From IMG/VR virus record IMGVR_UViG_3300034095_000853, positions 1 to 20,985 of that record: DNA of 20,985 nt; one strand, given 5' to 3'. A program made the position numbers and the translations under genes. The DNA comes from a virus. Positions 1 through 5,567 of the stretch are shown here, in pieces (positions within the stretch are counted from its first letter, which is position 1; the number at the start of each line of letters is the position of its first letter). The notes beneath the pieces are model-generated. The model saw only the letters and a list, made by a program, of their open reading frames with translations. It ran no database searches and was not told the origin of the DNA.

Positions 1-72
1 CTTTTCTGCTGATGGTGCTGTCGGAACTGCCGATCTTGTGCTTGTTGTTTCTTCTCGTTTTAAAATTGCCAT
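1..72 (-). CDS. 5' end of an unidentified gene, cut by the window edge
   Basis: An ATG at 72-70 opens a frame that stays open to the window edge (24 codons). The visible peptide begins MAILKREETTSTRSAVPTAP and is Lys/Arg/Thr rich with no recognisable domain. The leader reads AAGAAGGGAACAAA just before the ATG, one of the few starts here with a purine-rich Shine-Dalgarno-like element. It lies downstream of the hairpins and iterons at 101-233, so it is probably the next gene of the replication region. Function cannot be assigned from so little sequence. Confidence 0.5.
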   Translation of the reverse strand, partial: MAILKREETTSTRSAVPTAPSAEK

Positions 73-100
73 TTTGTTCCCTTCTTTTTGCTTCTGGATA

Positions 101-135
101 GCTTCGCCTCTCGCCTTAAGCGAGAGAGGCGAAGC
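101..135. repeat. Long imperfect hairpin (GC-rich arms)
   Basis: The arms GCTTCGCCTCTCGC and GCGAGAGAGGCGAAGC pair around a CTTAA loop, giving about 14 base pairs with a two-base bulge. Flanking GATA/TATC bases can lengthen the stem with a one-base bulge. No T-run follows on either strand, so it does not look like a simple intrinsic terminator. It lies between the replication gene and the next gene, beside a second hairpin and the iterons. A role in origin structure, or as an mRNA 3'-end block, is inference. Confidence 0.7.
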
Positions 136-136
136 C

Positions 137-162
137 TATCTATCTTCGTTAGAAGATAGATA
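137..162. repeat. Perfect 11-bp inverted repeat hairpin (AT-rich arms)
   Basis: TATCTATCTTC (137-147) and GAAGATAGATA (152-162) are exact reverse complements around a GTTA loop. It begins one base after the GC-rich hairpin at 101-135 and is followed by further TCTATCTATC sequence. The AT-rich arms next to four iterons recall the melting element or single-strand initiation structures of plasmid and phage origins. No U-tract follows on either strand. Confidence 0.7.
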
Positions 163-193
163 TTCTATCTATCTAGGACTGACATGGTTTGTG

Positions 194-233
194 TTGGGTT
201 ACGGTTGGGTTTCATTTGGGTTTCGTTTGGGTT
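194..233. repeat. Four iterons, TTGGGTT at exact 11-bp spacing (candidate replication origin)
   Basis: The heptamer TTGGGTT occurs at 194-200, 205-211, 216-222 and 227-233, so the period is exactly 11 bp, about one helical turn. The fuller unit is roughly nnTTGGGTTnn. Eleven is not a multiple of three, so coding constraint in one frame does not easily explain the spacing. The repeats sit just past the annotated stop of the replication-initiator-like gene and inside its -1 frame extension. Iterons inside or beside a rep gene are a known phage and plasmid origin layout. That this is the origin is inferred from position and periodicity. Confidence 0.6.
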
Positions 234-235
234 AT

Positions 236-601
236 TTACAGACGCATACCGACTGGCTTTTTTTGTGGCTTTGGAGCGTCACTTTTCGGGCGTCCACCTT
301 TTTTTCCGTTCCGATAATTTGCGAACAATTTCTTGTTTTGATCCTGCCATTGATGGAGCACAAGAGCATCACCTTCGCGCCTTGCGTAGCCACTTTCTAC
401 GAGCGCATTTTCGAGTTGCATTGGGTCGCCTTCCCAGTCTGCTATCGCCGCGATGATGTCAGCCGTCTTTTCGATCCGTTCGCACTTTCTGAATTGGCAT
501 TGCGACCAGAGCTTCAAAAGTGAAAACACTCCTGCGTGGCCTGCTAGGCGTAGCAGGATTTTGGTCTTGTAGTGGTCAGGGAAGTCAGGCGATAGGATCA
601 T
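236..601 (-). CDS. Phage replication initiator-like protein (N-terminal winged-helix type), possibly frameshifted
   Basis: The 121-aa product starts MILSPDFPDH and shows the pattern of phage replication proteins with a winged-helix N-terminal domain: a Leu-rich helix region (about 16-35), an Ile/Ala-rich helix (about 45-55), then GYARREGDALVLHQWQDQNK and the basic NGKKGGRPK linker (99-106). ATG 601 was chosen because the longer frame overlaps its neighbour heavily and is Arg-rich; from 601 the overlap is 17 nt. The C-terminus looks short. An A7 tract at 264-258 forms the heptamer A AAA AAG (263-257). A -1 shift there adds 30 residues (including NPNETQMKPNRNPTQT), ends at the TAG at 165 and gives 145 aa. 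That Asn-Pro-Asn-Glu-Thr-Gln type of tail is typical of this family. Programmed slippage, mutation or homopolymer error are all possible. Confidence 0.6.
   Translation of the reverse strand: MILSPDFPDHYKTKILLRLAGHAGVFSLLKLWSQCQFRKCERIEKTADIIAAIADWEGDPMQLENALVESGYARREGDALVLHQWQDQNKKLFANYRNGKKGGRPKSDAPKPQKKPVGMRL
540..557. repeat. Perfect 7-bp hairpin inside the replication gene
   Basis: CCTGCTA and TAGCAGG are exact reverse complements around a four-base GGCG loop. It lies within the coding region for the early helices of the replication protein. It may be fortuitous or may be an RNA or origin structure; nothing here decides between these. Confidence 0.45.
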
Positions 602-791
602 GTGATTTCTTCCGTAAATGCCTTTCCAGCACCTCCTCGGCCTCCTCCTCGATCCACCGCGTGGACTGAGTAACAACCTCGAGCCAGGTGCCGTCGATTA
701 GGATCTCCCAATCCCACCGGTAGCAGTCGTCTTGATGGTTCGGCCAGCAGCGGAGCGGATATCCTTTCCAATGTTGCATTTGGTCATTCAT
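585..791 (-). CDS. Small Trp-rich acidic protein, function unknown
   Basis: A 68-aa product beginning MNDQMQHWKGYPLRCWPNHQ. It has six Trp residues and an acidic helical stretch (IEEEAEEVLERHLRKK) near the C-terminus. An upstream ATG at 842 would add 17 residues. ATG 791 is preferred because it gives only an 8-nt overlap with the stop of the 59-aa gene upstream, matching the local style. Its end overlaps the replication gene by 17 nt. I recognise no family; position suggests a small accessory protein of the replication region. Confidence 0.5.
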   Translation of the reverse strand: MNDQMQHWKGYPLRCWPNHQDDCYRWDWEILIDGTWLEVVTQSTRWIEEEAEEVLERHLRKKSHDPIA

Positions 792-963
792 CTTGTCCGG
801 ACAAGAATTGTCGGAGCCGTTGGTTGTCTTTTCGGAGTTCATCGTTTTCGTTATTCAAATATTCAATGCGGTTGTTTAATAAGTTTGTTAAAGCTTCAAG
901 ATCAAGCATATGATCTTTAACTTGTCTTGTGAGATTTAGTAGTCTTGTGATGCCGTCGAACAT
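784..963 (-). CDS. 59-aa protein with a predicted coiled coil, function unknown
   Basis: An ATG at 963 opens a 59-codon frame ending in TGA at 784. Residues 20-52 contain Leu, Ile and Tyr at roughly heptad spacing among Asn, Glu and Arg (LEALTNLLNNRIEYLNNEN followed by DELRKDNQRLRQFL), a convincing short coiled coil or zipper. It fills the gap between its neighbours, overlapping the upstream 69-aa gene by 47 nt and the downstream 68-aa gene by 8 nt. The long upstream overlap lowers confidence; a start at the internal ATG 909 would remove it and leave 41 aa. A dimerising regulatory or replication partner is possible but inferred. Confidence 0.5.
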   Translation of the reverse strand: MFDGITRLLNLTRQVKDHMLDLEALTNLLNNRIEYLNNENDELRKDNQRLRQFLSGQDE

Positions 964-1126
964 AATCTGAGATTCTTTCTAAATGGGTTTCCGCCAATGC
1001 TCTCCCCTCCGGCGTGTCGTCGTATGTATGCTGGTAGACCGGTAGCGGGTCGCCCCGTTCCAACCTAAGCCCAATAGGGCAGTCATTCATACAGATGACC
1101 AACCGGAGAGTGAGAGATCCGTTCAT
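917..1126 (-). CDS. Small hypothetical protein (69 aa)
   Basis: It starts three bases after the SSB-like gene's stop. The product includes MNDCPIGLRLERGDPLPVYQ and a basic His/Lys-rich C-terminus (RRHHKTTKSHKTS). A start at the internal ATG (residue 12) is also plausible. No domain is recognised. The frame fills the space after the SSB-like gene without a better competing frame, which is the main support. Confidence 0.45.
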   Translation of the reverse strand: MNGSLTLRLVICMNDCPIGLRLERGDPLPVYQHTYDDTPEGRALAETHLERISDYVRRHHKTTKSHKTS

Positions 1127-1129
1127 CTA

Positions 1130-1636
1130 TTAAAACGGAATGTCGTCGGTTTCGTCTTGGGGTTGAGCAACGAAGCCGTTGCTTTTAGCGACAATGTGTT
1201 TGTCGGTTTTGGCCGCTGGCTTGCGCCGGTTGCCTAGCCATTTTGCCTTTTCATCACCGAACAACCACCGCTCAACGCAGTTAAACTGGTGATCTGGGTT
1301 TGTTTGCCCTGGTTCTACGCCGATGACACAGACGCCTTTCTCGCCGATCAAGTCTTCGGCTTCGACGGTCACGTCTTCGCCTGGGATGACTGCACGCCCG
1401 ATGCTGGACAGCACCTGATCAACTTTCCACGCCGCTTTCGGAGTGAAGGTGAGATGCTCCCACATTGTCGGCCCTGTCGTGCCGCCTTCAAGAATGACAG
1501 CTACGTCGAGCTTGATCGTAGGGTTGCCTGCTTGGCTTGTCTTCTCGACGGCCTTTATGATTTCGACTTCGTAGGTTCCCGGCTCTACGAAGTAGATGGC
1601 CGCCTGTTTTGGTTCTGATGCTTTGTATGTTGGCAT
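1130..1636 (-). CDS. Single-stranded DNA-binding-like protein (DUF669-like)
   Basis: The 168-aa product has a beta-rich N-terminal half (PGTYEVEIIKAVEKTSQAGN, then PTIKLDVAVILEGG), the pattern of phage DUF669-like ssDNA-binding proteins with an OB-type fold. It ends in an acidic, flexible tail, DETDDIPF, like the partner-binding tip of bacterial SSB. It would coat single strands for the Sak4-like annealase and recruit replication or repair partners in the cytoplasm. The leader before ATG 1636 is AATAGAAAATACAAAT with no Shine-Dalgarno motif. A 105-bp gap upstream (1637-1741) may hold a regulatory signal; only weak inverted repeats are seen there. The fold is inferred from pattern, not alignment. 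Confidence 0.7.
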   Translation of the reverse strand: MPTYKASEPKQAAIYFVEPGTYEVEIIKAVEKTSQAGNPTIKLDVAVILEGGTTGPTMWEHLTFTPKAAWKVDQVLSSIGRAVIPGEDVTVEAEDLIGEKGVCVIGVEPGQTNPDHQFNCVERWLFGDEKAKWLGNRRKPAAKTDKHIVAKSNGFVAQPQDETDDIPF

Positions 1637-1741
1637 ATTTGTATTTTCTATTGTTGTTTGTTGGTCAGCGTTTTTTAGGATGCGCTGCCCCCCTTTTGCC
1701 CCTGCTACCTACGGGACTGACCTATGTAGGTTGCGAGGAAA

Positions 1742-2023
1742 TTACATTAGCAAAAATGGATCTTCATTTAGTGCTTTTTCAATTTCTGAGATTTTTCTTA
1801 GTTCTTTTAGAATTTCCTTAAGATCAAAGTCTTTTTTTTCAACTAGCCAAATGACCTCTGTAAGTAAAGATAAAACTCTTTTTTCGGATGTCTTGCCTCC
1901 ACGGACAGCTGCAAGCCACCAAGGGAAGCGAACATTATTGTTTGACATTAACCCAATACCTTCTTCGACACCAAACTCCTTGGTTTCGTTATTCCAGTAA
2001 ATGCGTGCATCTTTAATATTCAT
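1742..2023 (-). CDS. Hypothetical protein, 93 aa, AT-rich gene
   Basis: The product begins MNIKDARIYWNNETKEFGVE, has an aromatic stretch (RFPWWLAAVRGGK) and a charged helical C-terminal half (DLKEILKELRKISEIEKALN). The start overlaps the nuclease stop as ATGA. Codon use is more AT-rich than in its neighbours, so the gene may be a later acquisition. I recognise no family. Its place between nuclease and SSB-like protein suggests a role in recombination or early takeover, but that is context only. Confidence 0.6.
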   Translation of the reverse strand: MNIKDARIYWNNETKEFGVEEGIGLMSNNNVRFPWWLAAVRGGKTSEKRVLSLLTEVIWLVEKKDFDLKEILKELRKISEIEKALNEDPFLLM

Positions 2024-3024
2024 TTTATTTTCGTCTGTCTTAATTGGAGCGAATGCGCTCCGGTTTTTACTGCTGTTGTGTCTGGCTCTACGCCGTTGTT
2101 AGCGCAGAGTTCCAGATAACTCTTTTCTGAGAGCTTACCGCCCATCGCTAGGATTAGTGTCTCTTTTGTGATATTCTGGCTTGCTTTGGCTATTGCTTCT
2201 GTTTCCACGAATTTCCTTCCGCTCATGCTGGTGAGTTTCCATCCTGCGACTTCGTCTCCGTTTTCGAGTCTCGTCTTGAGATGACCTAGCACCGGCTCGG
2301 CGATCTCCTTTTCTGCGAGCTTCCACTCCTTGGCAAACGCTCCCATGCTCTCCGCTGTTGCAAGGATGCGTTGGCGGATCGCATCGATGCTGTTGCCTGT
2401 AACGTCTGGAATTAGCGCGATGGCACTCTCAGCCTGTCTGACGATGGCGTTGCAGTTATTGTAATGCTTACACCAACTGCAATACTCGCAAGGCGTCGGC
2501 TTCGCCTCCGCGCTTGTTGCGCGGTCGATTGTGCGCTTAGTGATCTGCTTGGCTTCCTCGTAACTAAAGTCATAGCTACGATTCATCTTTTGATCGACAT
2601 ATATGACGTGCGCCGTCCAACTCGTGTCGAAGTTGTCTTCCATACACGCCAATGCGTAGGCCGCGAGTTGCTCGCGATAGTTCCGCACTTGGCCTGTTTT
2701 TATATCTGCGACCCACTTCTCGGCCTTGCAGACTGCGTCTGCCGTGCCGAGTTTGCTAAGCCCAGGAACTGCCATTGCAAGATACTCTTCGCGAGTTTCC
2801 ACGAAAGAACCCTTAGCAAGGCGTGTCAGTTCCTCGACTCCGTAGGCGATAGCTGACGAGTCTTCGCCAATGAATGTTACGTTGTCCTGCGCTGATATCA
2901 AGTTGCGGATCGCAACGTCAACTGCCGTGCCGCGCTCCGCTGCTGAACTCGTTCCGTTTGCGCCCTCGAAGAGCGCGCATTCTGCGAGTTTGGGCAGAGT
3001 GCTAGGTGATATCTCTTTACTCAT
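2020..3024 (-). CDS. PD-(D/E)XK nuclease, RecB/Cas4-like (DUF2800-like)
   Basis: A 334-aa product beginning MSKEISPSTLPKLAECALFE. The nuclease core is visible: GTAD (93-96), the DIK of VADIKTG (107-109) and QLAAYA (119-124), matching the D...(D/E)xK...QxxxY pattern of RecB-family exonucleases. A four-Cys set, C179-x2-C182-x2-C185-x5-C191 (PCEYCSWCKHYNNC), resembles metal or Fe-S cysteines near this domain, though spacing differs from classic Cas4. The frame extends upstream to 3156, but those residues are Arg-rich and overlap the ATPase gene; ATG 3024 with an A-rich leader is preferred. It probably resects DNA ends for the neighbouring annealase. Confidence 0.75.
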   Translation of the reverse strand: MSKEISPSTLPKLAECALFEGANGTSSAAERGTAVDVAIRNLISAQDNVTFIGEDSSAIAYGVEELTRLAKGSFVETREEYLAMAVPGLSKLGTADAVCKAEKWVADIKTGQVRNYREQLAAYALACMEDNFDTSWTAHVIYVDQKMNRSYDFSYEEAKQITKRTIDRATSAEAKPTPCEYCSWCKHYNNCNAIVRQAESAIALIPDVTGNSIDAIRQRILATAESMGAFAKEWKLAEKEIAEPVLGHLKTRLENGDEVAGWKLTSMSGRKFVETEAIAKASQNITKETLILAMGGKLSEKSYLELCANNGVEPDTTAVKTGAHSLQLRQTKIK

Positions 3025-3059
3025 TTTTTTAATTCTACATTGGTCGAGTGTAGTATTTG

Positions 3060-3983
3060 TCACGAGTTTGACGCCCTCCATTCGATAGCCGTGTTCACAA
3101 ATTGATCGACGCGAAGCGCAACGCGGTGCAGGTATTCTGGAGCGCAGTCGCGCCACGTCTGCTCGCTTGTTAGGACGCCACGAGCAATTAGGAACTGGTT
3201 GACCGCGCCTTCGTGCTCTGCGAGTCGTCCTGCCCAGCTTTCTGGTGGTGTTGCAGTTGGTGCGACTACGGCTTGCGCCGTTGTCTCAAACAAATGCGCG
3301 ACCGATGCCCATTCCAGCGGGAGTTCCTCTGCGAGTCCGCTTCGCGTCTTCGCATCGTAGGCCGCGCTGTGCGTTGTTAACAGGATGCGTTCCTTGCCGC
3401 CGATGCCTTTGCCCTTGCCGGAGTCCGTTGTTGAGACCTTGGTCTTGAATCGTAAAAACCAAAGCTCGTCCGCAAACTCTTTCAAGAGTGGAGCCGATTG
3501 TTTGCTTAGTTTCAACTCGTATCGGTCATATGCCGCCAATGCGTCTGGAGCCTCGAATCGCACTATCTTGCTGTGCGCGATCATGACCACATTCTTACCG
3601 GAATCAATGAGTTGATCGACTGATGACAGGAACCGGCTCATTCGCTCTGCCACCATCACCCATCCTTTCCCAAAGCCAAAGTCCTCGATACTGGTTTTCT
3701 TGGTGCTTGCCAGTAGGTCTTCTACGCATAGGCGCTCTGCCCAATCCGCGCTGTCGATGACAATCGTTTGATAGTCGGTCGCCTTAGCTTCTGTTAACGC
3801 ATCCGTTAACTGTTTCCACGTTCCGATCTCGCAACGATCCACATCCAGGTGGCTAGTGCCGCCCTCGATGTCCAAGAACAGCGGCTTGGGAAATTTGGCC
3901 GCGAATGTTGATTTTCCTACGGACTCAACGCCGTAGATGACGACGCGCTGGGCGCGTTGTTGCTTTCCTTTTGTTATTTTCAT
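3060..3983 (-). CDS. Sak4-like RecA-fold ATPase (phage single-strand annealing/recombination)
   Basis: A 307-aa protein with Walker A GVESVGKST (18-26) and Walker B TIVIDS (73-78), the compact RecA-core layout of the phage AAA_24/Sak4 group. GKNVVMIAHSK (129-139) looks like the following strand and sensor region. It probably promotes annealing or strand exchange with the SSB-like protein. Neighbours (RuvC-like upstream, nuclease downstream) support a recombination module. The leader is AAAAAAGAAAATAGAAA with no Shine-Dalgarno motif. The last 70 or so residues are poorly conserved in appearance and may be a partner-binding tail. A generic AAA ATPase is the alternative. Confidence 0.75.
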   Translation of the reverse strand: MKITKGKQQRAQRVVIYGVESVGKSTFAAKFPKPLFLDIEGGTSHLDVDRCEIGTWKQLTDALTEAKATDYQTIVIDSADWAERLCVEDLLASTKKTSIEDFGFGKGWVMVAERMSRFLSSVDQLIDSGKNVVMIAHSKIVRFEAPDALAAYDRYELKLSKQSAPLLKEFADELWFLRFKTKVSTTDSGKGKGIGGKERILLTTHSAAYDAKTRSGLAEELPLEWASVAHLFETTAQAVVAPTATPPESWAGRLAEHEGAVNQFLIARGVLTSEQTWRDCAPEYLHRVALRVDQFVNTAIEWRASNS

Positions 3984-3986
3984 TTT

Positions 3987-4424
3987 CTATTTTCTTTTTT
4001 GTTGTGCTGCGTATACGGCCACAGCGAGTGCCGCCCAAGTGTGGGATTTGATGCCGTAGGTTGGCCCCGGCTGGGCTTTTGTTCCCTGCGGCCCGACTTT
4101 GTCGATCAAGGCTTGGCGAATGTTCGCGTCCTTGGCTCGCATCGTGCCACAGAGAAAAAGTTTAATATCTTTTCTGAAAATTAGTTCCACGTCCACTCGT
4201 GCCACCTCGATAAATCTACCGATCCATACGCACGTTTCAAAGGTCGAAGCACCGACCGCCATTCCGTAGCTGGCGATCATCTCGCAGGCGCACCGAGTGT
4301 ATTCGCGACCGATGAGAATCTGGCGGATTTCAGCATTTGGAAGGTGACCGTGATCAACAATCTTTCCGTGGTCGAATTGCACGAACGCGCTGTGAGTCGT
4401 TCCTGGATCGAGTGAGAGTATCAT
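3987..4424 (-). CDS. RuvC-like Holliday junction resolvase
   Basis: The 145-aa product opens with MILSLDPGTTHSAF, the first RuvC strand carrying Asp6. Glu48 lies in CACEMIASYGM and GIKSHTWAALAVAVYA (124-139) is the last conserved helix. The final acidic residue usual in bacterial RuvC appears replaced: His128 then Ala131, a form I believe occurs in phage RuvC relatives. It would cleave branched DNA made by the Sak4-like annealing system before packaging. Bases upstream of the ATG include AAGGG at usable spacing. It overlaps the preceding 104-aa gene by 71 nt. Confidence 0.75.
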   Translation of the reverse strand: MILSLDPGTTHSAFVQFDHGKIVDHGHLPNAEIRQILIGREYTRCACEMIASYGMAVGASTFETCVWIGRFIEVARVDVELIFRKDIKLFLCGTMRAKDANIRQALIDKVGPQGTKAQPGPTYGIKSHTWAALAVAVYAAQQKRK

Positions 4425-4668
4425 TTTTTAGTGCCCTTGTTTTGATTTTGTCAGCTGGCAATGCGAGCACGTCGCAGATGCCTTGGAATGCTTTTGATCG
4501 GATGAAATGAATTGCCGACTCCCTATCAAGTTCCTGTGCCTCGTTTAGCTGTTTGCTTTGAAAGACCTTCTCGCTTTGTAGGTCGGCAACGGCCTGCTGA
4601 ATCATCCCGCACAGAAGGCTGCGGGTGAACTCACATTCCGCGTCATGTAGCTCCTCAGCGGTCATCAT
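4354..4668 (-). CDS. Hypothetical protein, 104 aa, helical
   Basis: The product begins MMTAEELHDAECEFTRSLLC and looks helical and charged (residues 1-70), with a basic C-terminus. ATG 4668 is chosen over ATG 4704 because it overlaps the TGA of the 50-aa gene as ATGA. Its last 24 codons lie inside the RuvC-like gene in another frame, an unusually long overlap. No family is recognised. It may be an early accessory protein. Confidence 0.5.
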   Translation of the reverse strand: MMTAEELHDAECEFTRSLLCGMIQQAVADLQSEKVFQSKQLNEAQELDRESAIHFIRSKAFQGICDVLALPADKIKTRALKNDTLTRSRNDSQRVRAIRPRKDC

Positions 4669-4817
4669 TTCCGCTCCCTGCGGATCTGGCGGTTCATCCA
4701 CCATTTGCGAGTCTGTTCAAGCTCGCAGGTGGCTTTGATGTTGCCGATCAAGTAACCGGCGATGAATGCACAGCAAGTGCAGGTGGCGAAGAGTGCGAGA
4801 AATGTTAGTGGTTCCAT
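4665..4817 (-). CDS. 50-aa single-pass membrane protein
   Basis: ATG 4817 opens MEPLTFLALFATCTCCAFIA followed by GYLIGNIKATCELEQTRKWW and a basic tail (NRQIRRERK). Residues 4-25 form one hydrophobic helix with three Cys, then a positively charged, presumably cytoplasmic, end. The stop overlaps the next start as ATGA. The leader TAATAGAAACTAAATAT shares the AATAGAAA element with two other early genes. Function unknown; small inner-membrane proteins in early phage regions can serve exclusion or takeover roles. Confidence 0.55.
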   Translation of the reverse strand: MEPLTFLALFATCTCCAFIAGYLIGNIKATCELEQTRKWWMNRQIRRERK

Positions 4818-4831
4818 ATATTTAGTTTCTA

Positions 4832-5092
4832 TTAGATTGTTGAAAATGTTTTTTGATAGTATTTCAACTTTGTCGGAATGTAGTTCGCTCTTTCTATTAG
4901 GTGTTCGTCGCGCAATACCGTTTTAGAAAGATTCTGCATGAGATCAGAAATACTTTGCGCTTGCTTTGTCAGCTCAATTATTGCGACTGGATATTGCTTT
5001 AAAGACTCAAGCTTTGTGCCGCCGGTAACGCTGTTCATCCACCAATAGAATGTATCGACTTGTCCCTTGAGTTTCTTTTTCGTTGTTTTCAT
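4832..5092 (-). CDS. Hypothetical protein, 86 aa, Lys-rich N-terminus
   Basis: The product begins MKTTKKKLKGQVDTFYWWMN and continues with helical segments (ESLKQYPVAIIELTKQAQSI). ATG 5092 is preferred over the upstream in-frame start at 5155, whose extra residues are charged and low in complexity. No Shine-Dalgarno is present; the leader is ACAGAAAACCAAAA. It is the first gene after the 202-bp gap, so it may head a transcription unit. No family is recognised. Confidence 0.55.
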   Translation of the reverse strand: MKTTKKKLKGQVDTFYWWMNSVTGGTKLESLKQYPVAIIELTKQAQSISDLMQNLSKTVLRDEHLIERANYIPTKLKYYQKTFSTI

Positions 5093-5177
5093 TTTTGGTT
5101 TTCTGTTTTTGTTTCTGTCGTTCGGGTTCGTCCCGTTCGATGTGCAAACTCTCATTCATCTCCGTAAAGATGAAAAG

Positions 5178-5199
5178 AAAAAAATTCACGAAGTGTGAA
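5178..5199 (-). terminator. Weak intrinsic-terminator-like hairpin
   Basis: On the minus strand TTCAC and GTGAA (5-bp arms, ACTTC loop) are followed directly by seven T residues. It lies between the winged-helix gene and the 86-aa gene and could end the lysis/phosphoesterase transcript. The stem is short and AT-rich, so the call is tentative. Confidence 0.3.
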
Positions 5200-5226
5200 A
5201 ATAATTTTTGAGAAAAGTCTTTACAT

Positions 5227-5253
5227 ATGCGCTCAACCAATACTGGAGCGCAT
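5227..5253. promoter_or_regulatory. Dyad ATGCGCTC-N11-GAGCGCAT in the intergenic gap
   Basis: Perfect 8-bp arms at 5227-5234 and 5246-5253 are separated by 11 bp, so half-site centres are 19 bp apart, about two helical turns. No T-run follows on either strand. It lies in the longest gene-free stretch inside the early region, just downstream of a winged-helix gene. That spacing suits a dimeric repressor operator, but an RNA hairpin is equally possible. I see no convincing -35/-10 pair nearby. Confidence 0.4.
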
Positions 5254-5294
5254 CTGCGGCTTGGATAAAAACCAATTTACAAACTGAAATCTAA

Positions 5295-5567
5295 CTAGAT
5301 CGGTCGAAAGAATTTCACCTCGCGAACGCCTTGATTCGTTTGTATCGTTGCCTTTTTTATTTCAAGCATCCCTTTTCCGACCGCAGTTTCAACTCGGCAA
5401 GTGATCGCCGCGACGGTCAATTTCGATTCTTCGGCAATAGTGCGAATAGTCTTCCATCCTTGCTTGGCTAGGTCTTTTTCGCTTTCAACTTTTGTTGCAT
5501 CATAAAAAGCCGCCCAGGCTTTGTTTACAGCGGCAAGAGCCAAGGGTTGTTTTGTCGTCTTTCGCAT
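5295..5567 (-). CDS. Small winged-helix DNA-binding protein
   Basis: The 90-aa product starts MRKTTKQPLALAAVNKAWAA. Residues 41-90 look like a winged helix: GWKTIRTIAEESKLTVAAIT as helix 2 and recognition helix, then GKGMLEIKKATIQ and VREVKFFRP as two wing strands. ATG 5567 removes an Arg-rich upstream extension that is antisense shadow of the phosphoesterase. It overlaps the phosphoesterase end by 43 nt. A transcriptional regulator acting on the adjacent gap, with its dyad at 5227-5253, is a reasonable guess. Confidence 0.6.
   Translation of the reverse strand: MRKTTKQPLALAAVNKAWAAFYDATKVESEKDLAKQGWKTIRTIAEESKLTVAAITCRVETAVGKGMLEIKKATIQTNQGVREVKFFRPI

Noticed and set aside
161-176. TCTATCTATC direct repeats as a possible CRISPR or satellite array
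   Set aside because: The units are 4 bp and adjoin a hairpin arm of the same composition; there are no spacers.
38-523. 161-codon open frame on the plus strand
   Set aside because: It is antisense to the replication gene, runs through both hairpins and the iterons, and gives a Phe/Leu/Trp-rich product with no domain; the minus strand has coherent genes here.
1637-1741. Short inverted repeats in the gap before the SSB-like gene, considered as a riboswitch or terminator
   Set aside because: Arms are only about five bases and several pairings compete; no T-run or known aptamer pattern is visible.
2046-2061. GGAGCG-AATG-CGCTCC hairpin followed by GGTTTTT on the plus strand
   Set aside because: As a terminator it would only serve plus-strand transcription, and no plus-strand gene is supported; it lies inside the nuclease coding region.
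3025-3156. N-terminal extension of the PD-(D/E)XK nuclease
   Set aside because: The added 44 residues are Arg-rich, overlap the Sak4-like gene by 97 nt, and lie before the ATG at 3024 that has the typical A-rich leader.
5007-5240. 77-codon minus-strand frame over the 86-aa gene and the gap
   Set aside because: Its product is low-complexity Lys/Gln/Glu with a Phe-rich start, it is out of frame with the better 86-aa gene, and it would read through the terminator-like hairpin.
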